Source: Hoskinsella mucinilytica
GTDB taxonomy: Bacteria > Bacillota_I > Bacilli_A > Erysipelotrichales > Erysipelotrichaceae
Reading direction: 5' to 3'
DNA length: 64,000 nucleotides
NCBI RefSeq assembly: GCF_045223415.1
Contig: NZ_JBEQZJ010000024.1
Coordinates: forward strand, 1 to 64,000
The position numbers were made by a program, and so were the translations under genes. Each line of letters opens with the position of its first letter. Positions within the stretch are counted from its first letter, which is position 1. The notes under the pieces were generated by a model, which was not told where the DNA came from, searched no databases, and worked only from the letters and a program-made list of their open reading frames with translations. This document shows positions 7,887-17,631 of this stretch, piece after piece.

Positions 7887-9110
7887 ATGCAACAAGCCAA
7901 ATTATTTTATGATAGCGTAGATAACCATGCATATGCACTCTTAATCATACAACCAAAGCGCTTTTCCCCAATGTTGTGGAAGTGTCGACAAGAAGTGATA
8001 GAGAAAATGACATTGCTTCTTTCTTCTTGTCTAAGCAAAGAGGAACGTATTTTTGTAATAGAAGATGAATTTCATGTATTTTTACGAGCTACTCATCCAT
8101 TAGACATCATGAATTGGATTGCAATCGCAGATGATACCATCGAACAATATCAGTTTTTTCATATTGCCATCGGTATCTGTTTTTTAAGAGACAGTATTGA
8201 TTATGAAACAGCTGTTCGCCAAGCACGCTTTGCCTTACATCATAACAATGAGCGATTCCTCTATACGACATCTTATGAATTTTTTCATAAGCTGGATATA
8301 CAGCAGTATCTAGCATCGGAAACATGGGAACGTTATCTTCCTCAGGCTTTAAAAAACGGACAGTTTCAGATTTATCTTCAACCTAAAGTTGATACACAAA
8401 CCAAACAGATCAAAGGTGCGGAAGCCCTGTTACGCCTTGTACAAGATGCGCAGGAAATACCATTATCTGACTTTCTTCCTTATGCAAATCAAAATGCGTT
8501 CATTCGGATCCTGGATCTTTTTGTACTTGAACAAAGCTGTCGTCTATTACAATATTGTATCAATCATCATTTACCACTTCTTCCCATCAGTGTCAACATT
8601 TCGTTTCATTCTTTTCAAGATGGCGCCTATTATTTAGAAGAAAGTAAAAAGATCATACAACAATTTCAGATTCCTTCGACCTATATTGAATTTGAATTAA
8701 GTGAGGATATCACGTTGTCTTCTTCTCATTCTTTATTTTCTTTCCTCAATCAGCTACAAACGGCCGGCCTTCGTATTGCTTTGGATGACTTTGGGAGTGG
8801 ATATGCTTCCCTAGCAATTTTAAGTGAGTTGCCTATTGATATCATCAAATTGGATCAAAGCTTTTTTCGTAAAGGGTGCTCTAACAAACAACGAATTGTT
8901 TTACAACATTTGATATCTTTATTAAAGGAATTACATTATCATATCGTTGCCGAAGGTGTAGAAACGAAAGCAGTCGTTGACTTTTTAACCGAATGGAAAG
9001 TAGATATGATTCAAGGATTTTATTTCTATCAACCTCTTTCAACTCATGATTATTTGAATTTGTTGTCTCATCAAAATACAAATAGCACAAATGATGATCC
9101 TATGATATAA
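7887..9110 (+). CDS. EAL-domain c-di-GMP phosphodiesterase with degenerate GGDEF
   Basis: A 407-residue cytosolic protein. The N-terminal half (about 1-150) has the outline of a diguanylate cyclase domain, but the signature reads IEDEF instead of GGDEF, so it should not make c-di-GMP. The C-terminal half (about 155-400) is an EAL domain with E179 in EALLR, the asparagine of VNIS, FELSED, DDFGSGYASL, the lysine of IIKLDQSF, AEGVET and the glutamine of GFYFYQPL: all residues expected for hydrolysis of c-di-GMP to pGpG. No membrane segments. GGAGG lies before the ATG. It is monocistronic, with the tRNA gene 18 bp downstream. Confidence 0.92.
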   Translation: MQQAKLFYDSVDNHAYALLIIQPKRFSPMLWKCRQEVIEKMTLLLSSCLSKEERIFVIEDEFHVFLRATHPLDIMNWIAIADDTIEQYQFFHIAIGICFLRDSIDYETAVRQARFALHHNNERFLYTTSYEFFHKLDIQQYLASETWERYLPQALKNGQFQIYLQPKVDTQTKQIKGAEALLRLVQDAQEIPLSDFLPYANQNAFIRILDLFVLEQSCRLLQYCINHHLPLLPISVNISFHSFQDGAYYLEESKKIIQQFQIPSTYIEFELSEDITLSSSHSLFSFLNQLQTAGLRIALDDFGSGYASLAILSELPIDIIKLDQSFFRKGCSNKQRIVLQHLISLLKELHYHIVAEGVETKAVVDFLTEWKVDMIQGFYFYQPLSTHDYLNLLSHQNTNSTNDDPMI

Positions 9111-9128
9111 TATTGTCATTCTTGCTAT

Positions 9129-9205
9129 GCGCCTGTAGCTCAGCTGGATAGAGTAACAGACTCCGACTCTGTAGGTCGCAGGTTCGACTCCTGTCAGGCG
9201 CACCA
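9129..9205 (+). tRNA. tRNA-Arg (anticodon CCG)
   Basis: A 77-nt cloverleaf. The acceptor stem GCGCCTG/CAGGCGC is perfect; the anticodon stem ACAGA/TCTGT encloses CTCCGAC, giving anticodon CCG (reads CGG); the T-loop is TTCGACT; the CCA end is encoded. A TATAAT box (9106-9111) overlaps the end of the EAL gene, and a strong terminator follows. Confidence 0.96.
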
Positions 9206-9219
9206 AAGATATGATAAAT

Positions 9220-9242
9220 GAGTACGTGTGTACTCTTTTTTT
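9220..9242 (+). terminator. tRNA terminator
   Basis: GAGTAC (9220-9225), GTGT loop, GTACTC (9230-9235), then seven T. Confidence 0.9.
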
Positions 9243-9248
9243 ATGGCA

Positions 9249-10012
9249 TCATAGATGAATGCTGAATCCATCATAAGAAAAGATACCGGCGCCATGTGTT
9301 AGCTTTCCTTCTTGTTCGAGCATATCGAATGCCTGTATGATCGCATCCATGAATGATGCGGTAATCGCTAAGGAATGATGTCCGGGATATACCTTTTGAA
9401 TGGAAAGTGTTTTGAGCTTGTGTAAAGAAGCTCGATACATAACAGGATCTGTGGTCGGATAAAACGCATCCAAACAACCTTTATAAATCAGATCACCTGA
9501 ATACAGCTCCTGACGTATTGCTTCATAATAACACACATGTCCTGGAGAATGTCCCGGTGTATGTATCACTTGAAGCTTACGATTTCCTAAGTCAATCGCA
9601 TCCTGATCCTTTCACTGTTTCGAATAACCTAGCGCATAAATTTGATACGCCTGTTCTTGAAAAGAACTTGGCATTTGACATGGTTCTTTCATCAGATTTT
9701 GTTTTACGACCTCAAGTGGAAGTGGGAAATTTCCGGATATCCAGCTAGCCTCTTCTTCATGAACCATAATCGTTTGAAATTCGTGCAGACCTCCGATATG
9801 ATCCCAATGAGCATGTGTCAATGCAACGATAATCGGAAGTTTCGTCAAAGATCGAACGACAGGAAGAAGCTTTGTGACACCCAATCCGGTATCGATCAAT
9901 AAGGCCGAAACACTTCCTATCAATACATAACAATTGTTTCTTCCCAGTGCTGATATTCACTGATGACGAATGTATCATGATGGATACATTCTACATGAAA
10001 CCATGGTTCCAT
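9249..10012 (-). pseudogene. Broken metallo-beta-lactamase-fold hydrolase
   Basis: Read across its breaks, this stretch encodes a complete MBL-fold hydrolase of about 250 residues. The N-terminal piece starts at 10012 with an AGAAGG site and runs to TFVISEYQHWEE. Near 9930 the frame slips by one base; one missing A in the AAACAATTG stretch would restore NCYVLIGSVSALLIDTG. The middle piece has the metal motif THAHWDHIGG and ends at an in-frame TGA (9612-9614). The last piece continues in the same frame with the HTPGHSPGH, SGDLI and PGHH motifs. Two independent lesions make loss of function likely, unless they are sequencing errors. All metal ligands are otherwise intact, so decay looks recent. 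Confidence 0.85.
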
Positions 10013-10268
10013 AAGTTACCTTCTTTCTATTCTCTCAATAAAGGATAACGGTATTGCTTGTTTTCATAAACTGTAAGATCAAAGAGATGTCTTTGTTTCA
10101 ATAGACAAAACGAACTTATTCAAGCAGTACCAAATATGTGTCTGAATCTTTTCATATACAAAATCATCATTTATTCCTATACTTCATTATAAAAATTATA
10201 CTATATCAACTATCTTTTTCCACTATGTTTCCTCATAACCGGTTGATGTGCAGTTAATAACATAGAAA
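10013..10268. other. Intergenic stretch with no recognised feature
   Basis: About 255 bp of AT-rich sequence between the broken MBL gene and the permease terminator. I see no ORF with a ribosome site, repeat or RNA structure here. It presumably holds the promoter of the MBL pseudogene, but no convincing -35/-10 pair was found. Confidence 0.5.
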
Positions 10269-10293
10269 AGTGGAATAGTTTCACTATTCCACT
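10269..10293 (-). terminator. Terminator of the ABC permease operon
   Basis: An 11-bp perfect stem AGTGGAATAGT/ACTATTCCACT with a 3-nt loop, followed on the minus strand by TTTTCTAT. It overlaps the permease stop codon. Confidence 0.85.
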
Positions 10294-13200
10294 GATTTCA
10301 ACGATTCTACCATAGGAATCTTTTGTAATTTACGATACATCACCAAATTGACAATGATAGAGAAGCCCATTGTAATTAATACAGAGTATACAAACGAAAT
10401 GGTATCGATATTACGTCCAAACATAACGGTATCTAATTCTGCCAAGCTCATGATCATCGCATGCAAGCCGATTCCTAAAATCAAACCGGCCAATGCGCCA
10501 ATCAGACTTAGGATGATGTTTTCTCGATAGACATATGCGCTTACTTCTTTATCATAGAAACCAAGCACTTTGATGGTCGCAATTTCTCTTAATCGTTCAC
10601 TGATATTTACATTGGTCAAATTATACAGTACAACAAATGCCAGCATACCAGCGGATATAATTAAGACCACAACGATAAAGGATAGAGATGAAATGGTATC
10701 TTCAAAGCTAGAAGCGATTCCACTATAGAATGTCACAGAATCAATACCATCTACTTTCATAAACGTATTTCCAAGCGTTTCTTCGCTTTGTTGATTGACA
10801 TCTTTCATAATGCCGAGCAATGTTGTATCTTTTGCCGTTGTATGATAGATGCTCTTATAATAGGTCGGTGTCATATAAATCGCATGACCTACATAGTTTT
10901 CTGAAATGCCGGTAATCTTGATGTCTTTTTTCACACCATCTCCATTATCGATGGCTATGGTATCGCCAACGGAAATTCCTTTTGACTTCGCCAGTTTTTC
11001 GGTCATAATCGCACCATCATTTCCCAATGTCAATGCCTCATGTCCGCTTCGTGTACGAAGTTTCGTAAACTCACGATAAGCAGTTACATCATCCGGCACA
11101 TAAATATCTACACCTTTATCTTCGCCTGAATCCGCATAAAAGCCATGATAAATTGCGACTCCCATTGCTTTGTCAATATTTTGATCTGCGCTTAATTTCT
11201 CTAAAGCATCTTCTCTTTGTGATGCGGTTACGTCAGATGAAAAATTCATACTGACATCATAAGGATTCAATTCTTCATATTGCAATACCACGATTTCACT
11301 GATAGAATCCTGAATACCAAAGCCTGCGACCAACAAGGCACTACATCCACTGATCCCGATGACCGTCATAAAGAAACGTTTCTTATATCTAAATATATTT
11401 CTGGCCGTAACCTTATGAATGAAATTGAAACGTTTCCAAACAAAAGGTATGCGCTCCAAAAGGATCTTTTTGCCATCTTTCGGTGCTTTAGGACGCATCA
11501 GTTGACTTGGCACATCCATCAATTCTTTATAAACTGCTGCAAATGCTGCAGCTATGGTAATCAATGATACGATACCGATCGATAGTACAGCTAATCCTAT
11601 TTGAAATTGTAATTGTACTCCGGGAAGGGTATACATGATATTCCATGCATTATAAATCACGGTTGGGAATACGATCATCCCGATTACAGAACCAAAGATA
11701 CCACCGAAAATACTTGCGACACCCGCATAAGCAACATATTTCACCGCAATGCTTGTTTTAGAATAACCCAATGCTTTTAAGGTTCCGATTTCTTGACGCT
11801 GTTCATCTACCATTCGTGTCATCGTTGTCAAACATACAAGGGCAGCAACCACAAAGAAGAACAATGGGAACACCTTCGCTATTCCACCCATTCTATCCGC
11901 AGCACTACCATAATCTCGATAGGAGTAATGAGAATTACGATCCAACACATACCATTGAGGTGTTTCCATCGCTTTAATATCTTCCTCGCTCTTATCTAGC
12001 TTTTCTTTGGCTTCTGCCAATTTTTCCGCACCGTCTTTTTCTTGCTTTTCCAATGTAATTTGTCCACTTATTGCCTGTGCTTTTCCATCATCGATCTGCT
12101 GTTGAGCAGCATCAAACTGATTTTGAGCATCTAATTTGGCCTGTGCTAATTGTTGTTTCCCTACTTCGATCTGCTGTTGGGCATTGTTGATTTGTTCATC
12201 CAATGCACTCAACTGACTCATACCGGCATCTAAGGTTTCTTGTAAAATATTCAATTGCTGTTTCAAAAGATCCAACGTAGGTAACGCATAGGTCTTTGTC
12301 ATCTCTAATGTCTTCTTTTTTTCCTCTAACAATGTTTTTTCTAATTCGGTAAGATCCGGTTGCGCAAGTTGATCTTCTACCTCTTTGATTTGTCGATCTA
12401 AATCAGATACTTGTTCCTTTGCATCCTCGATCTTTTGATTCAACTCAGCGCTTTGGACATCAAAGCTAGCCTTTTCTTCTTCTAATTTTCCTTTTAGCAC
12501 ATCGTATTGTGATACCAACGCTGTCAACTGTGCTTCACTTTGTTCAATTTCCTGTTCTTTCGATGCTAACATCTGTTGTGTTGATAATTGATTGGCATTT
12601 AAGGTTGCCTGTGCGATCAAAGTCTGATCATGTGCATCACTTAGCTGATTCTTCGCTTTCTTGATTTCTTCATGAAAGGCTTTTTCATTTTTCTCATATT
12701 CTTTACGGCCATCTTCAACCTTTTTCAAAGCTTTGGCTTTGATTTCTTCAAATCGAATATCTGCACGTTCTTCTCCTAATGACGTAATTTCTGTTTTCAC
12801 GGAATCAATGGCGTCAAAATAATCCTCACTATAGGAATTATAATCTTTTGCACCCTTGATGGTAACATAGATTTCCGTATATACATCCATCGTAAAATTC
12901 CCTTCGGGAATAAAAATATATTGATCAATACTACCACTACCGATCGAAGAGCTTCCTTTTTCATAGGATAAATAATTTGGTGTCGTCACCTCTCCTACAA
13001 TTGTATACGTCGTATTTTTCAAACGATCCTTTAGATCCTCATCATTTCCACTGCTTAACGTAATGGTTGTTCCGATCTTTGCACTTCCTCCCTTGATTTC
13101 TTCGTGCTCGATCACACATTCATTTTCTTTTTCAGGAAGTCTACCATTGATGATACGCATTTGATTGATATAATTGTTGTTATGCTCTGTTTTCCCCATT

Positions 13201-13535
13201 GGAAAAGACATCACCTTTATGACACTTTGTTTATGATCAACGGTATTCAATGCATCAATGGAATAGCTTGGATATACACCTTCTACCCCATCCACCTTAG
13301 AAATGGCATCAGCATCTTCTTTTGTCATACCAATCGTAGACATCAGCTTTAGATCCATAAAGTTATACTCATCAAAATAATGATCCGCACTGTTCTTCAT
13401 CACCGGAACACTTGCTCTTACACCGGCAAAAAACGCTACCCCAATGGCAACGATTGCAAATATAGAAAGAAACCGCCCTAACGATTTGCGCATTTCTCTT
13501 ATGATGTCCTTTCTCAGTGCAGAATATTTCATCAA
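10284..13535 (-). CDS. ABC transporter permease, FtsX/MacB type with long coiled coil
   Basis: A 1083-residue membrane protein. An N-terminal membrane anchor (FLSIFAIVAIGVAFFAGVRA) leads into a large extracytoplasmic MacB-like domain. Residues of about 265-520 form a long coiled coil, rich in Glu, Lys and Gln (runs such as QQQIEVGKQQLAQAKLDAQ). Two FtsX-type membrane modules follow, near 560-690 (MVDEQRQEIGTLKALGYSK) and 960-1080 (ISERLREIATIKVLGF). The family includes mechanotransmission ABC systems for lipoproteins, peptides, antibiotics or envelope remodelling. It overlaps the ATPase gene by 4 bp. Cargo is unknown; the coiled coil suggests action on an extracellular or cell-wall target. 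Confidence 0.88.
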   Translation of the reverse strand: MMKYSALRKDIIREMRKSLGRFLSIFAIVAIGVAFFAGVRASVPVMKNSADHYFDEYNFMDLKLMSTIGMTKEDADAISKVDGVEGVYPSYSIDALNTVDHKQSVIKVMSFPMGKTEHNNNYINQMRIINGRLPEKENECVIEHEEIKGGSAKIGTTITLSSGNDEDLKDRLKNTTYTIVGEVTTPNYLSYEKGSSSIGSGSIDQYIFIPEGNFTMDVYTEIYVTIKGAKDYNSYSEDYFDAIDSVKTEITSLGEERADIRFEEIKAKALKKVEDGRKEYEKNEKAFHEEIKKAKNQLSDAHDQTLIAQATLNANQLSTQQMLASKEQEIEQSEAQLTALVSQYDVLKGKLEEEKASFDVQSAELNQKIEDAKEQVSDLDRQIKEVEDQLAQPDLTELEKTLLEEKKKTLEMTKTYALPTLDLLKQQLNILQETLDAGMSQLSALDEQINNAQQQIEVGKQQLAQAKLDAQNQFDAAQQQIDDGKAQAISGQITLEKQEKDGAEKLAEAKEKLDKSEEDIKAMETPQWYVLDRNSHYSYRDYGSAADRMGGIAKVFPLFFFVVAALVCLTTMTRMVDEQRQEIGTLKALGYSKTSIAVKYVAYAGVASIFGGIFGSVIGMIVFPTVIYNAWNIMYTLPGVQLQFQIGLAVLSIGIVSLITIAAAFAAVYKELMDVPSQLMRPKAPKDGKKILLERIPFVWKRFNFIHKVTARNIFRYKKRFFMTVIGISGCSALLVAGFGIQDSISEIVVLQYEELNPYDVSMNFSSDVTASQREDALEKLSADQNIDKAMGVAIYHGFYADSGEDKGVDIYVPDDVTAYREFTKLRTRSGHEALTLGNDGAIMTEKLAKSKGISVGDTIAIDNGDGVKKDIKITGISENYVGHAIYMTPTYYKSIYHTTAKDTTLLGIMKDVNQQSEETLGNTFMKVDGIDSVTFYSGIASSFEDTISSLSFIVVVLIISAGMLAFVVLYNLTNVNISERLREIATIKVLGFYDKEVSAYVYRENIILSLIGALAGLILGIGLHAMIMSLAELDTVMFGRNIDTISFVYSVLITMGFSIIVNLVMYRKLQKIPMVESLKSVE

Positions 13536-14236
13536 TACTCGATCCTTTCTACTGGTAATGGATGTTCATTTATTGTAATACTTTCTATTCTTCCATTGCG
13601 AACCTTAATGACCTTATCTCCCATTGCCGTTAATGCTAAATTATGAGTGATGACGATCACACTAACCCCTCTTTGATTACAAGTATCTTGAAGTAACTTT
13701 AGAATTTGTTTTCCTGTATGATAATCTAGTGCACCGGTTGGTTCATCACATAATAAAAGCTTTGGATTTTTCGCAATCGCTCTTGCAATCGCAACTCGCT
13801 GTTGTTCACCACCGGATAACTGTGCCGGAAAATTCCCACTACGCTCACTCAATCCAACTGCTTCGATCGTTTCATCGATATCTAATGGATCCTTACAAAT
13901 CTGCGCCGCAAGCTCTACGTTTTCTTTTACGGTCAAATTTTGCACCAGATTATAAAATTGAAATACAAATCCAATATCATAACGTCGATAGGTAGTTAAT
14001 TGTTTCGCATTATACTTACTGATTTCTTTACCATCTACAAAGATGTTCCCACTACTACAGCTATCCATACCACCTAAAATATTTAAGATCGTACTCTTAC
14101 CTGCCCCACTCGCTCCGGCGATAACAACGAATTCCCCTTTATCAATCGTGAAATCTACACCACTCAATGCTTCGATTTCCACCTCTCCCATTTTATAAAT
14201 TTTTTTGACATCTTGAAATTCAATATAGGCACTCAT
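13532..14236 (-). CDS. ABC ATPase (LolD/MacB type)
   Basis: A 234-residue ATPase partner of the downstream FtsX-type permease. Walker A GASGAGKSTIL, Q-loop VFQFYNLV, signature LSGGEQQR, Walker B LLLCDEPTGALD and switch histidine VITHN are intact. The start at 14236 is 9 nt from AAAGG; the ATG at 14242 is too close. A 4-bp stop/start overlap couples it to the permease. No two-component system is adjacent, unlike many bacitracin-type modules, so regulation is open. Confidence 0.92.
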   Translation of the reverse strand: MSAYIEFQDVKKIYKMGEVEIEALSGVDFTIDKGEFVVIAGASGAGKSTILNILGGMDSCSSGNIFVDGKEISKYNAKQLTTYRRYDIGFVFQFYNLVQNLTVKENVELAAQICKDPLDIDETIEAVGLSERSGNFPAQLSGGEQQRVAIARAIAKNPKLLLCDEPTGALDYHTGKQILKLLQDTCNQRGVSVIVITHNLALTAMGDKVIKVRNGRIESITINEHPLPVERIEY

Positions 14237-14330
14237 ATACATCGACCTTTCCAGTATACTTTCTTTTCTATATTATACAGGAAATTAAAAAACTTTAACA
14301 GTACAACCAAAGGTTTTTCACTTTCCCCTT

Positions 14331-14358
14331 TTGCTTCAACTTTCGTATCTAGTATAAT
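14331..14358 (+). promoter_or_regulatory. Promoter of the chromate transporter pair
   Basis: TTGCTT (14331-14336), 16-bp spacer, TATAAT (14353-14358), about 35 nt before the first gene. Confidence 0.7.
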
Positions 14359-14392
14359 AAGAATGCAATTCTATGAATGAAAGAGGGATCTT

Positions 14393-14938
14393 ATGAATAT
14401 TTATATGGAATTATTTGTTACTTTTATGAAAATCGGCGCTTTTACCTTTGGTGGTGGTTATGCAATGCTACCTCTGATACAAAAGGAAGTCGTTGAGAAG
14501 AAAGGTTGGGCAACGGAAGAGGAAATCATGGATTATTATGCGGTCAGTCAATGTACTCCCGGCATCATCATGGTGAATACTGCTACCTTTATCGGTTATG
14601 ATCAAAAAGGAGTATGGGGTGGGATCATCGCAACATTAGGTGTCATCACACCAAGCATTATCATTATTTTGATGATTGCTTCTTTATTAACTGCCTTTTC
14701 CTCTTTGGCTATCGTTCAACATGCTTTAGCAGGAATCCGTGTAGCGGTTTGTGTCCTGATTTTAAATGCCATTGTCAAGTTGTGGAAAAATGGAATTAAG
14801 GATACCTTTGGTATGCTGTTGTTCCTTATCGTGCTCATTGCTGTTACTTTTACCACATTACCGACTGTTTTATTCGTAATATTAGCTGCATTCTGTGGTG
14901 TTGTATATCATCGCATACGTAAGAATGGAGGTGCTTGA
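14393..14938 (+). CDS. Chromate transporter, short CHR subunit 1
   Basis: A 181-residue membrane protein of the CHR family, short (single-domain) type. The signature FTFGGGYAMLPLIQKEVVEKKGW and the following AVSQCTPGIIMVNTATFIGY are family hallmarks; five or six hydrophobic segments follow. Short CHR proteins work as pairs encoded in tandem, and the partner starts 1 nt after the stop. Family members export chromate, but in anaerobes the natural anion substrate may differ. GAGGG precedes the ATG. Confidence 0.9.
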   Translation: MNIYMELFVTFMKIGAFTFGGGYAMLPLIQKEVVEKKGWATEEEIMDYYAVSQCTPGIIMVNTATFIGYDQKGVWGGIIATLGVITPSIIIILMIASLLTAFSSLAIVQHALAGIRVAVCVLILNAIVKLWKNGIKDTFGMLLFLIVLIAVTFTTLPTVLFVILAAFCGVVYHRIRKNGGA

Positions 14939-14939
14939 T

Positions 14940-15497
14940 ATGGATCTGACATTGCTTCTACTTGCCTTTTTTGAATTTTTCAAGACCGGATTATTTGCTT
15001 TGGGCGGAGGTTTGGCAACCATTCCTTTCCTTTCTGAGATGATAGAAAAATATCATTGGTTCACAACGAGCATGCTAACGGATATGATTGCAGTCAGTGA
15101 ATCTACTCCAGGAGCGATCGGAATCAATATGGCAACCTATACCGGTTATCATATCGCAGGAATACCTGGTGGGATCATCGCAACACTAGGCCTTGTTGCT
15201 CCAAGTATCATCGTTATTTGCATCGTCGCTCGCTTTTTAAAACGTTTTAAGGATAGTAGCATTGTTCAATCTATCTTTTATGGTATACGACCTGCTGTCA
15301 CAGCTTTGATTGCTTCTGCCGGTATTTCTATTTTCATTACAGCTTTATTTCAAGAGGGAAAACAACTCTTAGATATCATACGCTGGCCTTGTGTCTTGTT
15401 ATTTCTTGTCATCTTTTATCTTTCCACTAAGAAAAAATGGCATCCGATCTTATGTATTGCATTATCCGCAGGAATCGGTATTCTCTTTCAGTTATAA
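14940..15497 (+). CDS. Chromate transporter, short CHR subunit 2
   Basis: A 185-residue paralogue of the preceding subunit, with FKTGLFALGGGLATIPFLSEM and AVSESTPGAIGINMATYTGYHIAGIPGG. I start at 14940 because GGAGG lies 8 nt upstream; a longer in-frame reading would overlap subunit 1 by 44 bp. The two half-size proteins probably form one antiparallel transporter in the membrane, equivalent to a full-length ChrA. Confidence 0.9.
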   Translation: MDLTLLLLAFFEFFKTGLFALGGGLATIPFLSEMIEKYHWFTTSMLTDMIAVSESTPGAIGINMATYTGYHIAGIPGGIIATLGLVAPSIIVICIVARFLKRFKDSSIVQSIFYGIRPAVTALIASAGISIFITALFQEGKQLLDIIRWPCVLLFLVIFYLSTKKKWHPILCIALSAGIGILFQL

Positions 15498-15506
15498 ATC
15501 AAAATA

Positions 15507-15538
15507 AGTTCTCATAAGATAACATGAGAGCTTTTTTT
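15507..15538 (+). terminator. Rho-independent terminator
   Basis: AGTTCTCAT (15507-15515) pairs with ATGAGAGCT (15524-15532), then seven T. Confidence 0.85.
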
Positions 15539-15612
15539 ATGATCATAGATATAAAAAAGTTCCCAACAACCTATTTAAAAGTGTTACAATACTTACATAG
15601 GAGGCAAAATCT

Positions 15613-17571
15613 ATGAACCTTACAAAAAAACAAATGACCATACTTGGTAGTGCTGTTGTTGCTGTTGTCATCATCATCGGGGGTATTTTCTTTTATAGGA
15701 ATGCACAGCCATCAGCAGACTCTGCATGGAAAAAGTACCAAGAAGCATGGATCAAAAAAGATTATGAATCGATGTATGCTATGCTCAGTACACAAGCGAA
15801 AGAAACTCATGATCATGATACCTTCATCAAAAAGTATCAAAATATCTATGATGGAATTGAAGCTAGCAACATCAAAATAGAAACAAAAGATATCCTAGAT
15901 AACGATCAAGGAAAAACGGCTGCTTATCATCTGTCTATGGATAGTATCGCCGGTCCCATCGCATTTGATCAAACAGTGGAAATTGTAAAAGAAGATGGCG
16001 AATATAAGCTGAATTGGAGTTATGCACAAATATTTCCGCAAATGCAAGACGGAGATGGTATCACCATTTCTACAGAAGATGCAAAACGTGGGGATATCTT
16101 AGATCGCAACAATGAACTTCTTGCCACAGATGGCGAAGTACTTGAGGTTGGCGTTGTTCCTGGAAAACTATCATCGAAAAATGAAATCAAAACCTTAGCA
16201 AAACGTTTAGACATAAGTGCAGATGCCATTGAACAAGCAATGAGTGCTAGTTGGGTAAAAGATGATCTTTTTGTTCCTGTAAAAACAATCTCAAAGGATA
16301 CGGATTTTAAATATGATGATTTACCCGGTGTGAGTGTTCACTCAACTACTGCTCGTATATATCCTTATAAAGAACTATGTGCTCATTTCACAGGCTATGT
16401 ACAGACCATCAATGCCGAAGAATTAGAGGCACATCAAGGACAAGGCTATACTGCGACAAGCATTATTGGAAAAAGTGGTCTGGAGAGTATTTATGAAAGT
16501 AAATTACATGGTCAAAGCGGAATTGCGATTCAAGTCGTAAGAAATGGAAGCGTTGTAGATACCATTCAAAAATCAGAAGTAAAAAATGGTGCCAATATCA
16601 AAACGACCATCGATGTTAATGTCCAAAAGAAAGTATATGAACAGTTAAAGAAAGATCAAGGTGCCGGTGTTGTCATGAAACCGGATACCGGTGAAGTACT
16701 CGCATTAGTATCTACACCTGCTTATGATCCCAATGACTTTTCTCTTGGTATGAGCAATGAAAAATGGAATGAATTAACAAAGGATAGCGATAATCCATTG
16801 GAAAATAGATTCACAGGTTTATATGCTCCAGGTTCTACCTTCAAGGCAATCACAGGAGTCGCCGGCTTAGATACCAAAGCCATGAGTGCTGAAGATGATT
16901 TAGGTCAAGCAGCAAACAAGAAATGGCAAAAAGATTCCAGTTGGGGCGATTATTATGTCACCACAACAACAGCCTATGATGGAGCGGCAAACCTTGAGAA
17001 TGCAATGATTTATTCAGACAATACCTACTTTGCGAAAGTTGCGTTAAAGATGGGCGCATCTTCTTATGCCAAACAACTTGATGCATATGGTTTTAATGAA
17101 AAGATGGATTTCCCATTCGCAGTGAAAGCAAGTAGTTATGGAGAAGCAAGCGATTTAGAAAAAGATATTACCCTTGCGGATACCGGATATGGTCAAGGAA
17201 AGCTACAAGTATCTCCGATTCACTTAACAGCAATGTATGCTATGATACAAAACAAAGGAACCCTTCCTATGCCTTATCTTCTTTATCAAGATGGTAAAGC
17301 TAAGGTGTGGAAAGAACAAGCCGTTAGTGAAACAAGTGCTGCTATCATGCAAAAGGACTTAATTGCTTCTTATGCCCAATTTGGTGAAAACCCAGCCAAT
17401 GCCGGAGGCAAGACCGGAACTGCAGAAGTTGGTGATAAAGAAATCGGATGGTTATGTTCTATCAATCAGGATTACGCTATCACCTTAATGGTAGATCATA
17501 CAGAAAATGTAGGTGGTAGTAAATACGTCGTACCATTGATGCAATCGCTTTGGAGAAGTTTATTAGAATAA
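15613..17571 (+). CDS. Class B penicillin-binding protein (MecA/PBP3 type)
   Basis: A 652-residue membrane-anchored D,D-transpeptidase. One N-terminal transmembrane helix (residues 9-28) is followed by an NTF2-like MecA_N domain (about 33-150), a PBP dimerisation domain (about 155-320; KRGDILDRN) and a transpeptidase domain. The catalytic motifs are S408-TFK, S468-DN and K600-TG. The NTF2-like domain marks the subgroup that includes low-affinity, beta-lactam-tolerant PBPs such as MecA and Bacillus PBP3, but resistance cannot be read from sequence. GGAGG precedes the start; TACAAT (15585-15590) is a likely -10. It is a single-gene unit. Confidence 0.94.
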   Translation: MNLTKKQMTILGSAVVAVVIIIGGIFFYRNAQPSADSAWKKYQEAWIKKDYESMYAMLSTQAKETHDHDTFIKKYQNIYDGIEASNIKIETKDILDNDQGKTAAYHLSMDSIAGPIAFDQTVEIVKEDGEYKLNWSYAQIFPQMQDGDGITISTEDAKRGDILDRNNELLATDGEVLEVGVVPGKLSSKNEIKTLAKRLDISADAIEQAMSASWVKDDLFVPVKTISKDTDFKYDDLPGVSVHSTTARIYPYKELCAHFTGYVQTINAEELEAHQGQGYTATSIIGKSGLESIYESKLHGQSGIAIQVVRNGSVVDTIQKSEVKNGANIKTTIDVNVQKKVYEQLKKDQGAGVVMKPDTGEVLALVSTPAYDPNDFSLGMSNEKWNELTKDSDNPLENRFTGLYAPGSTFKAITGVAGLDTKAMSAEDDLGQAANKKWQKDSSWGDYYVTTTTAYDGAANLENAMIYSDNTYFAKVALKMGASSYAKQLDAYGFNEKMDFPFAVKASSYGEASDLEKDITLADTGYGQGKLQVSPIHLTAMYAMIQNKGTLPMPYLLYQDGKAKVWKEQAVSETSAAIMQKDLIASYAQFGENPANAGGKTGTAEVGDKEIGWLCSINQDYAITLMVDHTENVGGSKYVVPLMQSLWRSLLE

Positions 17572-17577
17572 CATTAA

Positions 17578-17597
17578 AAAACAGCATAGCTGTTTTT
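17578..17597. terminator. Terminator between convergent PBP and sheath genes
   Basis: AAAACAGC (17578-17585), ATA loop, GCTGTTTT (17589-17596), then T-rich on the plus strand. A-rich sequence before it could let it also serve the sheath gene on the minus strand. Confidence 0.8.
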
Positions 17598-17631
17598 TTC
17601 TTGAATTTAGTCTTGATATTTATGATCTATT

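Noticed and set aside
9612..9614. TGA codon as recoded tryptophan or selenocysteine
   Set aside because: The same gene also has a frameshift. Other genes in the window use TGA as a stop (for example fetB and the HTH-TPR regulator), and no SECIS-like hairpin or cysteine position supports selenocysteine.
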